This document shows, piece after piece, positions 1 through 5,756 of a DNA stretch of 8,632 nt. The notes under the pieces are model-generated. The model saw only the letters and a list, made by a program, of their open reading frames with translations. It was not told the DNA's origin and made no database searches. The DNA is from Atopobium sp. ICM42b. GTDB taxonomy: Bacteria; Actinomycetota; Coriobacteriia; Coriobacteriales; Atopobiaceae. Position 1 is the first letter of the stretch, and every line of letters starts with the position of its first letter. The translations under genes were made by a program, and so were the position numbers. Location: the NCBI GenBank assembly GCA_000564995.1, contig JDFH01000035.1, positions 1 through 8,632 on the forward strand. Reading direction: 5' to 3'.

Positions 1-28
1 ATGGACATAAGAAATGGGAGGCAGTTCA
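1..28. mobile_element. Right terminus of an IS3-family (IS150-like) insertion sequence, rest outside window
   Basis: Read from the minus strand, this stretch begins TGAACTGCCTCCCATTTCTT and then TATGTCC. That resembles the IS150-group terminal inverted repeat as I remember it (TG-ACTG-CCCCC...TT.GACA), with the TG...CA ends typical of IS3 elements. The element would extend leftwards out of the window, so no transposase is visible. A 21-bp stretch at 8-28 recurs exactly at 424-444, which supports a mobile origin. The family assignment is from memory of the terminus only. Confidence 0.45.
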
Positions 29-266
29 TATGCGGGTGATTATGATTCTGCAGCGTGTTAGCGTCGACTTTTAGGCCTGGCGAACAAAATAGCGTAGCTT
101 TGGTAGGTTCTGCCGAAGAATCGACATGTTCCTAATCAAGATAGCCAGGCAGCCAGGCGGTCACACTACCTGATATGCATATCTATGCATAAACTTCATC
201 TAATATGCTTAAACATGAATAGACTTATATAAGAAATTTAACTATAGATGAATTCTGTATCTACGG
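29..266. other. Gene-free stretch, increasingly AT-rich
   Basis: No open reading frame of useful length is present on either strand. It contains a short tandem 8-mer (AGCCAGGC twice, 143-158). From about 170 to 260 it is strongly AT-rich, with palindromic steps such as ATATGCATAT (173-182) and TATGCATA (184-191). A 14-codon reading frame at 30-74 sits behind a GGGAGG supplied by the IS end, but it is too short to call. I see no tRNA, riboswitch or clear promoter. It reads as decayed DNA between mobile-element ends. Confidence 0.5.
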
Positions 267-397
267 AACACACCTAATTCAGATATTCTGCTCAGATGCG
301 GGCATTTTACACATCTAATAAAGATAATCTGCATGTTTGTGGCAATTTCTGCGTCATGTATACGTCTTTTTGACAGATTATCTGACTTAGGTGTGTT
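267..397. mobile_element. 131-bp MITE-like element with 24-bp terminal inverted repeats
   Basis: The left arm (267-290) and right arm (374-397) are inverted copies matching at 22 of 24 positions. Both read AACACACCTAA, one variable base, TCAGATA, one variable base, TCTG. The 83 bp between them encode nothing, and an inner copy of AGATAATCTG (322-331) again mirrors the right arm. Short, non-coding and TIR-bounded fits a miniature inverted-repeat element or an internally deleted IS. I found no target-site duplication, so a large regulatory hairpin remains possible. The right end lies 1 bp from the next inverted repeat. Confidence 0.4.
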
Positions 398-398
398 T

Positions 399-444
399 TG
401 AACTGACTCCTATTTCTCGTGTCTAAGAAATGGGAGGCAGTTCA
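399..444. mobile_element. Paired IS-like ends (IRL and IRR) with 8 bp between them
   Basis: 399-417 (TGAACTGACTCCTATTTCT) and 426-444 are inverted copies matching at 17 of 19 positions, separated by 8 bp. The right half, 424-444, is identical over 21 bp to the putative IS terminus at 8-28. The order is left end then right end, as if almost all of an IS had been deleted and only its two termini remained. It could also form a 19-bp RNA stem. No 3-bp target duplication is evident (TTT before, AAG after). Confidence 0.4.
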
Positions 445-475
445 AAGCCGCGTGAAAACGCGGCTTTGTTTCTTT
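444..475 (+). terminator. Intrinsic terminator, plus strand
   Basis: AAAGCCGCG (444-452) pairs perfectly with CGCGGCTTT (459-467) around a TGAAAA loop, and GTTTCTTT follows. The T-tract is on the plus-strand side, so it would stop rightward transcripts, although no gene to the left remains in the window. It also lies downstream of the minus-strand PHP gene, where its short TTT could give weak reverse activity. Its first base is the last base of the IS-like end. Confidence 0.65.
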
Positions 476-544
476 GTGCAATGTTGTTGTGAGCTGCAGC
501 CGTTCGAACAGCGCGACGCCTTAGTTGCAGTGCTCGTGCCTGGC

Positions 545-1357
545 TTAGTATCCCTGCTTAGAAGCTGGAATCTTAGCGTCAGCGATGGTGCTCAAAAACG
601 TTTGGGCATCGCGACAAGCCATAAGCTCCTCAGGGAAGTCAACCTCTTCCAGCAGCTTGATAACAGAATGTGCGTCAGCAATGCGGGTTGCAATGTGAGC
701 GTCTGAGCCAAAAGAAAGCTTGCATCCCAGCTCAGCGCAGGTCTCTGCAATCACACGGCAACGCTCAATAGCAACCTCACGCTGGCCTTCATCGTGTGTG
801 GCCTCGTTCATCTCGATGAGCTTACCGCGATCGCGACACTCTCTGACAAGCGCCGGAACATCAAAATCTAAACCGCTGCGACCAAGGTGACCAAGAATCA
901 AAACATGTGGATTATCCAGTGCATTTACATACATTTGGGTAATCTGCTTCTGCGAGGCACCGGCAGCCCACTGCTTACTATGAATACTAGCAACCGCATA
1001 ATCGCAGGTACCTAGGATGTGCTCGCCAAGAATATGAGGCTGACGGAGTTTATCGCCATTAATACCCTGGTCAAACGTAATATCGTAGGCAAACAGGTTG
1101 CCCTCAAGGTCAACAATATCAACCTCAGCGCCGTGAAGCAGCCTGACGCCGTACCAGGTCTCTGGCCAAATAGCGGTGTTCATATAGAACTGAAAGTTCT
1201 TGATAGTCTGCTGGTCATACAGCATGGACGAGAAGTGATCGGTGATTCCAAGCAGCTCATAGCCACGCTCAGAAGCTGCACGAACGTTCTCCTCAACGGT
1301 TGAATAGGCGTGCCTCGAGTACAGACTGTGAGTATGAACGTCGCAAGTAATGCGCAT
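545..1357 (-). CDS. PHP-domain metal-dependent hydrolase, YcdX-like (putative phosphatase)
   Basis: This 270-residue protein is a PHP-superfamily hydrolase of the YcdX type, expected to be cytosolic and to hydrolyse phosphoesters at a trinuclear metal site. All nine ligands of that site can be placed: H8 and H10 (DVHTH), H16, H41 (GITDH), E78 (HGAEVD), H126 (SIHSKQW), H157 (LGHLGR), and D219 with H221 (GSDAH). Their order and spacing match E. coli YcdX as I recall it, although this protein is somewhat longer. The start is well set: AAAGGAG at 1364-1370 lies six bases upstream of the ATG. It follows xthA on the same strand, 101 bp downstream, so co-transcription is possible but a perfect hairpin intervenes. 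Histidinol phosphatase and polymerase PHP domains share the fold. The substrate cannot be read from sequence. Confidence 0.85.
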   Translation of the reverse strand: MRITCDVHTHSLYSRHAYSTVEENVRAASERGYELLGITDHFSSMLYDQQTIKNFQFYMNTAIWPETWYGVRLLHGAEVDIVDLEGNLFAYDITFDQGINGDKLRQPHILGEHILGTCDYAVASIHSKQWAAGASQKQITQMYVNALDNPHVLILGHLGRSGLDFDVPALVRECRDRGKLIEMNEATHDEGQREVAIERCRVIAETCAELGCKLSFGSDAHIATRIADAHSVIKLLEEVDFPEELMACRDAQTFLSTIADAKIPASKQGY

Positions 1358-1422
1358 GACGTGCTCCTTTGAATTCCAATCGACAACTCTAGTTAATCAC
1401 GGCTGCCATCATGAGGCAACCC

Positions 1423-1446
1423 TGGCGAGAAGACCAGTCTTCTCGC
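1423..1446 (-). terminator. Perfect hairpin after xthA, built on the GGCGAGAA motif; no U-tract
   Basis: GCGAGAAGAC (1425-1434) and GTCTTCTCGC (1437-1446) are exact inverted copies separated by two bases, starting 13 bases past the xthA stop. Its position suggests a terminator or 3' stabiliser of the xthA transcript, but no T-run follows on either strand, so intrinsic termination is doubtful. Its left arm starts with TGGCGAGAA (1423-1431), the 9-mer dispersed through the window. The pair may therefore be two facing copies of that motif. Confidence 0.4.
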
Positions 1447-1458
1447 TACCTGCGCGTA

Positions 1459-2238
1459 CTACAGCTCAATGCTCAGCTCAACAGGACAGTGGTCGCTGCC
1501 GTAGACCTCGCTCAAGATGGATGCGCTTTTGACCTGCTCAGCAATGCGATCGGAGACCAGGAAGTAGTCGATGCGCCAGCCGGCGTTGTTCTTGCGAGCG
1601 TTGAAGCGGTAGCTCCACCAGCTGTAAGCGCCGGTCATGTCGGGATGGCGATACCTAAATGTATCGGTAAAGCCTGCGTCCAACAGCTTAGTAAAGCTTT
1701 CTCGCTCCTCATCAGAGAAGCCTGCGTTTTGCCTGTTAGACGATGGGTTCTTAAGGTCAATCTCGTTGTGAGCAACGTTAAAATCGCCGCAGGTAATTAC
1801 TGGTTTTTGCTCAGACAGCTCAGCTAAGAACTCGCGATAGTGCTGATCCCACTCAAGACGCTCGTCCAAGCGCGCAAGCTGGTCTTTTGAATTTGGCGTG
1901 TATACGCACACAAACCAGAACTTCTCAAACTCCAGCGCACAAACGCGACCTTCGTCGTCAGCAACGGGGCATCCAATCTGACGAATTACCTGCAGAGGGG
2001 TTTCTCGCGAGAAAACCGCTGTGCCCGAATACCCCTTTCTATCTGCGTAGTTCCAGGTCTGAACGTAGCCAGGGAGGTCCAGCTCAACCTGGCCTTCTTG
2101 CAGCTTAGTCTCTTGAAGTGCAAATACATCAGCATTTATGGTTTCAAAAATTTCCGTGAACGAAGGCTCTTTCTTGAGCACGGCACGCAGACCGTTAACG
2201 TTCCAGGAAATTAGCTTGTACTCTCGAGTATCGCTCAT
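1459..2238 (-). CDS. xthA: Exodeoxyribonuclease III / class II AP endonuclease (ExoA type)
   Basis: The enzyme incises DNA 5' of abasic sites and removes 3' blocks in base-excision repair. The 259-residue length is normal for the family. The endonuclease/exonuclease/phosphatase motifs appear in order: SWNVNGLRA with N13, LQETK with metal ligand E43, VYTPNS with Y113, GDFNVAH with D152 and N154, GWRIDYFLVS with D224, and GSDHCPVEL with the catalytic D249-H250 pair. Purine-rich AAAGAGGAG stands just before the ATG, with a tight gap of about two to four bases. Transcription starts from the region shared with the divergent folate gene, and the PHP gene follows downstream. A 14-bp palindrome, TTTCTCGCGAGAAA (2001-2014), lies inside the gene over the FSRET codons. 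Catalytic residues are complete, so I expect an active enzyme. Confidence 0.95.
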   Translation of the reverse strand: MSDTREYKLISWNVNGLRAVLKKEPSFTEIFETINADVFALQETKLQEGQVELDLPGYVQTWNYADRKGYSGTAVFSRETPLQVIRQIGCPVADDEGRVCALEFEKFWFVCVYTPNSKDQLARLDERLEWDQHYREFLAELSEQKPVITCGDFNVAHNEIDLKNPSSNRQNAGFSDEERESFTKLLDAGFTDTFRYRHPDMTGAYSWWSYRFNARKNNAGWRIDYFLVSDRIAEQVKSASILSEVYGSDHCPVELSIEL

Positions 2239-2442
2239 AACTCCTCTTTCATACTACGACCTGGTGGTTTAGGTCGCAGTGGATTCGTATCACAGTAGCC
2301 GCGAGTAACGCGCGTTCCACGCTCCAGTTACGGCGCCAAGCGGTGCGTTTGCGGCAATAAACTTTCAATAAATCCATGGTATACGACTAGTAGCCACCAA
2401 TACCGCTACAATAGAAACATTCATAGCTGGCAAGGAGGATTC
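2239..2442. promoter_or_regulatory. Divergent promoter region between xthA and the folate gene
   Basis: This 204-bp non-coding gap must drive both flanking genes. On the plus strand the best -10 is TACAAT (2407-2412), but no convincing -35 lies 16-18 bp upstream. AAGGAGG (2432-2438) is a strong ribosome binding site four bases before the folate ATG. On the xthA side a small hairpin (CGACCT 2257-2262 with AGGTCG 2271-2276) would fall in the 5' untranslated region. I saw no tetrahydrofolate-riboswitch-like fold. Confidence 0.4.
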
Positions 2443-3915
2443 ATGCTTCGTCAAAGCTACAACACCTGGCAATGTGGAACTCACACTATCTCGTTGGCGC
2501 GTCCTAGGATTATGGGCGTTCTCAACGTCACTCCAGACTCGTTCTCTGATGGCGGAAAGAACTTTGATCCAGATGCTGCAATTGCACGCGGTCTACAGAT
2601 GCTGGATGAAGGCGCTGACATCATTGACGTTGGGGGAGAGTCTACTCGACCAGGTCACACACCTGTTCTGCCTACAGAAGAGGCTGAGCGCGTAGTACCT
2701 GTGGTGCGCGCGTTGGTAGCTGCTGGAGCAATTGTCTCCATCGACACGCGTCACGCCGAGGTAGCAAAGATGTGCGTCCGTCTTGGAGCATCCATCATCA
2801 ACGACGTTTCCGGCTTCACCGATCCAGAGATGGTTGCCGTAGCTGCGGAGTCTGACTGCGGCTGCATTGTGATGCACTGGAATAAGGACGGCCTTGGAGC
2901 TCGTGTTGAGCGCAAGCAGGTGCAGCTGGACGACATGCGCCCTTCTCGCCCTACTGGTAGTGCAGCTGCTCGAGCCGCAGCTACAGGAGCCGAGACACGC
3001 ACGCTGAGCTCGCAGCGCCGTTTTACCCTGCCTGAAGAGGCGCCTATCATGCGCCAGATTATGGGCTTTTTGGGCGACCAGGCTCGCGGTTTGATGCGCG
3101 CTGGCGTTTCCAAGGACCGCATCTGCATTGACCCAGGTCCAGGCTTTGACAAGTTTGCTGACGAGGACGTTGTTATTCAGCGTGCTACTCGCTCGATGGT
3201 TTCTATGGGATATCCACTGCTCTGCGCCGTGTCCAGAAAGCGCTTTGTCGGCGCTGTTTCTGGCGTAACTGAGGCTACGCAGCGCGACGCAGCTACGCAT
3301 GCAATTTGCATTGCCGCAATCACCAACGGTGCCCGTATCCTGCGCGTTCACGATGTTGCGGGAACCGCTCAGGCTATCAACGCTTACTGGGCTATGACCG
3401 AGCGCGATCCTCGTCAGGGATTTGTGGCGCTTGGCTCCAACGTAGGCGACCGCGTGGGTTATCTGGCTCGCGCAACGCAGCTCATCGATGAGATTCCTCT
3501 GACCTGCGTTGTTTCTCTCAGCCACGCCTACGAAACTGAGCCTGCATACGGTATTGCTACACCCGTGGTAAACGCCGTTGCCGAGATTAGAACTGAGCTC
3601 CATCCGCTGGTGCTGATGGATAAGTTGCTTGAGGTAGAGAACGCTCTCAACCGCACACGCAAGAAAGGCGAGGAGGGCCATGGACCTCGCACTATCGACT
3701 GTGACCTTCTGTGGGTTGAGGGCGAACAACACGCAGGTAAACACCTCACTTTGCCTCATCCACGCATGGGCGAGCGCGATTACGTGCTTGTGCCTATGGA
3801 GGACCTGATGCATGATCCGGTGCGCTTCTTCTCGCACGGAGGTGTGGAGATTGCCCCTCCTGACCAGCGTGTTGGTCACGTAACTGAGGATTTGGGAGTC
3901 ATTACGTGGGAGTAG
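2443..3915 (+). CDS. folP: Bifunctional dihydropteroate synthase / HPPK (FolP-FolK fusion)
   Basis: This is a 490-residue fusion of two consecutive folate enzymes. Residues about 20-320 are dihydropteroate synthase, which condenses p-aminobenzoate with the pterin diphosphate: IMGVLNVTPDSFSDGG (23-38), DVGGESTRPG (62-71), SIDTRHAEVA (99-108), INDVSGF (119-125), VMHW (143-146), IDPGPGFDKF (229-238), SRKRF (264-268) and RVHDV (301-305). Residues about 325-490 are hydroxymethylpterin pyrophosphokinase, which makes that diphosphate: FVALGSNVGDR (327-337), GPRTIDCDLL (414-423) and LPHPRMGERDYVLVPM (437-452). HPPK sits at the C-terminus, so the earlier step follows the later one in the chain. An Ala/Arg/Ser-rich insert at about 165-200 follows VMHW, where ordinary enzymes carry MHMQG and a short loop. 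AAGGAGG supports the start. The stop overlaps the next gene by ten bases, implying translational coupling. Confidence 0.95.
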   Translation: MLRQSYNTWQCGTHTISLARPRIMGVLNVTPDSFSDGGKNFDPDAAIARGLQMLDEGADIIDVGGESTRPGHTPVLPTEEAERVVPVVRALVAAGAIVSIDTRHAEVAKMCVRLGASIINDVSGFTDPEMVAVAAESDCGCIVMHWNKDGLGARVERKQVQLDDMRPSRPTGSAAARAAATGAETRTLSSQRRFTLPEEAPIMRQIMGFLGDQARGLMRAGVSKDRICIDPGPGFDKFADEDVVIQRATRSMVSMGYPLLCAVSRKRFVGAVSGVTEATQRDAATHAICIAAITNGARILRVHDVAGTAQAINAYWAMTERDPRQGFVALGSNVGDRVGYLARATQLIDEIPLTCVVSLSHAYETEPAYGIATPVVNAVAEIRTELHPLVLMDKLLEVENALNRTRKKGEEGHGPRTIDCDLLWVEGEQHAGKHLTLPHPRMGERDYVLVPMEDLMHDPVRFFSHGGVEIAPPDQRVGHVTEDLGVITWE

Positions 3916-4634
3916 CACAGGAAGCTTTAGAGCTAGCACGTGGCGGCGCACAAACGGGCGAGTTTGTATTCCGCGTCTCTGACGTGCAGGAATGTGCTGC
4001 ATCTGGCCAAGAGGACTGCTCCGAATCGGCTTGTGCTCCGGCATCAGCGCACCCATCATCTGGCGAGAAACCCTTTGAGATTGCAACCGTTGTGCGTCTT
4101 GGCGTCTCGATGCCGTATGTACCTGCCGTTCCATACGTTGTAGCGCTGGGACTTTGTCAGTTCTTGCGTGCGCTAGATGAGAACTTTGGCATTTGTTGGC
4201 CTTACGATATCTGCTATAAAGACCAGGTAGTGGCCTCAATCAAGGCAACCGCAGGCTATCAAGAGGGAATGTTTGCTGTGGTGAGTATTGTCGCAGACGT
4301 CAAGGCGCTGAGCTCAGCGTTTGGCGTTGCGGGCAATACAGAACTTCTCGCCAAAAAGGTCTCTGAACTGGTAGTTCAGAGCGTAGGCGTGTGGGAGCAG
4401 CAAGTTAAGCGTGCAAGGAGTTTTGCGGGACCTATCGCACTGATTTTGAGCGACTACTTTGATATGGTTCCTCTGCTTGGACAGCAGGTCTACAAGGTAT
4501 ACCCCAGTGGTAACGTTGCGCTGACCGCTCGATTTGGCGGCATTGACGTGTGGGGTCATGCCATCCTTGTTGACCAGGACGGTAAAGAAATCCTTGTGAG
4601 TGAGGACGAAGCTTCTGTTGTGCCAGCGGTTTAA
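3906..4634 (+). CDS. Degenerate biotin-protein-ligase (BirA)-like protein
   Basis: This 242-residue protein reads through much of the catalytic and C-terminal domains of biotin-protein ligase. EALELARGGA (6-15) resembles the TNxEA...LA start. MPYVPAVPYVVALGLC (69-84) resembles the helix before WPND, and W98-P-Y-D101 is an altered WPND. A C-terminal SH3-like part runs from GQQV (192) to about 237 with FGGIDVWGHAILV. Key residues appear lost. The biotin-binding GRGRRG segment is replaced by an unrelated Ala/Ser/Cys/Glu stretch (about 30-56). KLAG reads VVAS, so the catalytic lysine is absent. GIGIN reads VSIVAD. Ligase activity is therefore unlikely. Translation starts at GTG with GGGAG (3894-3898) seven bases upstream, overlapping the folate stop. 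Convergent coaX supports the call, since BirA and CoaX are linked or fused elsewhere (Neisseria, Bordetella). A lipoate-ligase-fold relative remains possible. Confidence 0.6.
   Translation: MGVAQEALELARGGAQTGEFVFRVSDVQECAASGQEDCSESACAPASAHPSSGEKPFEIATVVRLGVSMPYVPAVPYVVALGLCQFLRALDENFGICWPYDICYKDQVVASIKATAGYQEGMFAVVSIVADVKALSSAFGVAGNTELLAKKVSELVVQSVGVWEQQVKRARSFAGPIALILSDYFDMVPLLGQQVYKVYPSGNVALTARFGGIDVWGHAILVDQDGKEILVSEDEASVVPAV
4061..4073 (+). repeat. Dispersed 13-mer TGGCGAGAAACCC, copy in the BirA-like gene
   Basis: An exact copy of the 13-mer also found at 6251-6263 and 7485-7497. Here it encodes SGEKP (residues 52-56), inside the segment that replaces the biotin-binding loop. Confidence 0.7.
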
Positions 4635-4661
4635 CCGCCGGTTTAGCTGCTGGTTTAACTG
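4626..4661. repeat. Three 12-bp tandem units across the BirA-like stop codon
   Basis: Units GCGGTTTAACCG, CCGGTTTAGCTG and CTGGTTTAACTG follow without gaps, each with GGTTTA at 12-bp spacing (4628, 4640, 4652). The BirA-like stop TAA (4632-4634) lies in the first. CGGTTTAACCG is a near-perfect palindrome. The convergent gap (4635-4684) shows no standard terminator with a T-run, so these repeats may be what separates the two converging transcripts. Confidence 0.5.
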
Positions 4662-4684
4662 CGGTAACGCGGCTGCGGCGTCAA

Positions 4685-5467
4685 TTATTTGGCAGCCTGA
4701 GTGGACTGCTTCCAAATCAGATAAATGCCACGCATAGTAAGCTGCGGATCAACCACGTCAAAGACATCTGTTGCTTCGCTAACGGTGTTTGCCAGACCAC
4801 CCGTTGCAATAACAGTCGCACCCTCAATACCAGGCTCTTTGAGCGTTCTGGCAACCAGACCCTCTGCCTGAGCGGCGGCGCCTACTACAATACCTGCCTG
4901 AACAGCGCTTTCTGTAGTGTTGCCCAAGACAGTTTCGGGAGCCTTGATAGGAATGCTGGAGAGCTTAGCTGCGCGCGCAAACAGAGCGTTTGCAGAGATC
5001 ATAATACCTGGTGAAATAGCGCCTCCGCGGAATACTCCGTCCTTATCGACAACGTCCAAATTGGTTGCGGTGCCAAAATCAACCACAATAACTGGATAGC
5101 CGTAGCGCTCAGTTGCGGCAACAGAATTTGCTACGCGGTCGGCGCCTACAAGCTCGGGGTGGGGGATATTGAAGCGAATCTTATCCGTGGAAAGCGCGTT
5201 AATGCGGGTCAGAGGCTTGTTGAGAAGCAGCTCAAAGCAGCGCTGCCAAGCACGTGTAATAACAGGAACCACGCACGAAAGTCCACCCGCCTCAACGTCG
5301 TCTAGGTTCAGTCCATCTTTCTGGAAGAACGTGAAGAGGCGGCCGTGCAGAATGTCGGAGGTGTCGCTTTGATCGGTAGGCATTCTCCAGCCGCGCACCA
5401 TAGTGCCTTCGCTGTCAAATAAACCAATGGCAGTTTGCGTGTTACCTACATCAATCGATAAAAACAT
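4685..5467 (-). CDS. coaX: Type III pantothenate kinase
   Basis: CoaX phosphorylates pantothenate, the first step of coenzyme A synthesis. It needs a monovalent cation and is not inhibited by CoA. The 260-residue length is standard for this ASKHA-fold family. Motifs in order: SIDVGNTQTAIGLF (4-17) with the nucleotide-binding D6, PHPELVGADR (102-111) with the pantothenate-site GADR, VVDFGTATNLDVV (128-140) with D130, GGAISPGI (148-155), and ATGG (221-224). The second Thr of the usual DFGTATT is Asn here, a mild change. GGAGG at 5472-5476 lies four bases before the ATG. The gene is transcribed alone on the minus strand, converging on the BirA-like gene and diverging from rpmE. CoaX homologues also occur as transcriptional activators (Baf in Bordetella), but the residues kept here favour an active kinase. 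Confidence 0.95.
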   Translation of the reverse strand: MFLSIDVGNTQTAIGLFDSEGTMVRGWRMPTDQSDTSDILHGRLFTFFQKDGLNLDDVEAGGLSCVVPVITRAWQRCFELLLNKPLTRINALSTDKIRFNIPHPELVGADRVANSVAATERYGYPVIVVDFGTATNLDVVDKDGVFRGGAISPGIMISANALFARAAKLSSIPIKAPETVLGNTTESAVQAGIVVGAAAQAEGLVARTLKEPGIEGATVIATGGLANTVSEATDVFDVVDPQLTMRGIYLIWKQSTQAAK

Positions 5468-5510
5468 TATGCCTCCAAGGGCTGTAGACCAGCTTTTTAT
5501 GACGTATTGG

Positions 5511-5516
5511 ATTTTA
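5511..5516 (-). promoter_or_regulatory. Possible coaX -10 box
   Basis: On the minus strand TAAAAT lies 44 bases upstream of the coaX ATG. The -35 position (about 5534-5539) has only a weak CTTTAG-like match. The six-unit 11-bp array begins at the same place, so an activator bound there could compensate for a weak -35. Confidence 0.3.
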
Positions 5517-5537
5517 GCCCATTGGACACATCTCTAA

Positions 5538-5613
5538 AGTTGTCGTGTGCAAGAAAAAAGTTGTTTCGCAGTTGTCGCATAGTTGTCGCATCGTTGTTGC
5601 ACAGTTGTCGTAC
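5538..5613. repeat. Six helically phased 11-bp GTTGTCG units between coaX and rpmE
   Basis: Units beginning (A/C)GTTGT start at 5538, 5559, 5570, 5581, 5592 and 5603, so spacings are 21, 11, 11, 11 and 11 bp. The central two are identical AGTTGTCGCAT. The outer two extend to AGTTGTCGT-NNN-CAAGAA, matching at 15 of 18 positions. One unit per helical turn puts every unit on the same face of the DNA, as for cooperative direct-repeat binding by OmpR/PhoP-type regulators. The array lies just upstream of the likely coaX -35 and about 45 bp upstream of the rpmE -35 region. The binding protein is unknown. Confidence 0.65.
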
Positions 5614-5640
5614 ACAAGAATTATCTGCACAAAATATGAA

Positions 5641-5650
5641 TTTCTCGCCA
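5641..5650 (-). repeat. Dispersed 10-mer TGGCGAGAAA, inverted copy upstream of rpmE
   Basis: TTTCTCGCCA on the plus strand is the reverse complement of the 10-mer found at 4061, 6251 and 7485. It lies 32-41 bp upstream of the rpmE -10 box, overlapping nothing coding. Confidence 0.6.
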
Positions 5651-5678
5651 AGTACTTCTAGCAACAGAAGGGTTGTTC

Positions 5679-5687
5679 TGCTATACT
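5679..5687 (+). promoter_or_regulatory. rpmE promoter, extended -10
   Basis: TGCTATACT gives an extended -10: TG, one base, then TATACT at 5682-5687. The -35 position (about 5659-5664) is poor, which is usual for extended -10 promoters. Start of transcription would be near 5693-5695, giving a leader of about 80 nt before the rpmE ATG. Confidence 0.6.
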
Positions 5688-5708
5688 TTTTCAGCTTATT
5701 GTCTTGAT

Positions 5709-5756
5709 TGAGCACGTGCTCATAAAGACACCCCTGCTCTGGTCGGAAACCAGAGC
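5709..5756 (+). promoter_or_regulatory. Two-hairpin rpmE leader, candidate L31 autoregulatory element
   Basis: The transcribed leader holds a 14-bp perfect palindrome, TGAGCACGTGCTCA (5709-5722). It also holds a second stem, GCTCTGGT (5736-5743) with ACCAGAGC (5749-5756), capped by CGGAA. AAGGAG (5763-5768) begins seven bases after the second stem. Placement just before the ribosome binding site suits ribosomal-protein feedback control. I recall that structured L31 leaders, including a coriobacterial type, have been proposed from comparative genomics. Whether this one matches that model I cannot check. Confidence 0.5.

Noticed and set aside
30..74. 14-codon frame MRVIMILQRVSVDF, reminiscent of the start of D-aminoacyl-tRNA deacylase (LQRVS)
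   Set aside because: It is too short to identify. It could be a gene remnant cut by the IS-like end, but the similarity rests on about five residues.
499..512. GTTCGAAC resembling a tRNA T-loop
   Set aside because: The flanking bases do not pair as a T-stem and no other tRNA parts are present.
2239..2442. Tetrahydrofolate riboswitch upstream of the folate gene
   Set aside because: I could not find the conserved core or the multi-stem layout; only a 6-bp hairpin is evident.
2593..4239. 548-codon open frame on the minus strand opposite the folate and BirA-like genes
   Set aside because: It is antisense to a clear folP-folK fusion with all motifs. The product is a Cys/His/Arg/Ser-rich mix with no family pattern, typical of an antisense shadow caused by codon bias.
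5559..5613. CRISPR-like array
   Set aside because: Repeats are 11 bp with no spacers between them and no cas gene is nearby.
5621..5629. TTATCTGCA near a DnaA box, with the adjacent repeats suggesting an origin
   Set aside because: It has two mismatches to TTATCCACA and no cluster of boxes. The GTTGTCG units are not DnaA boxes, and no dnaA or dnaN is present.
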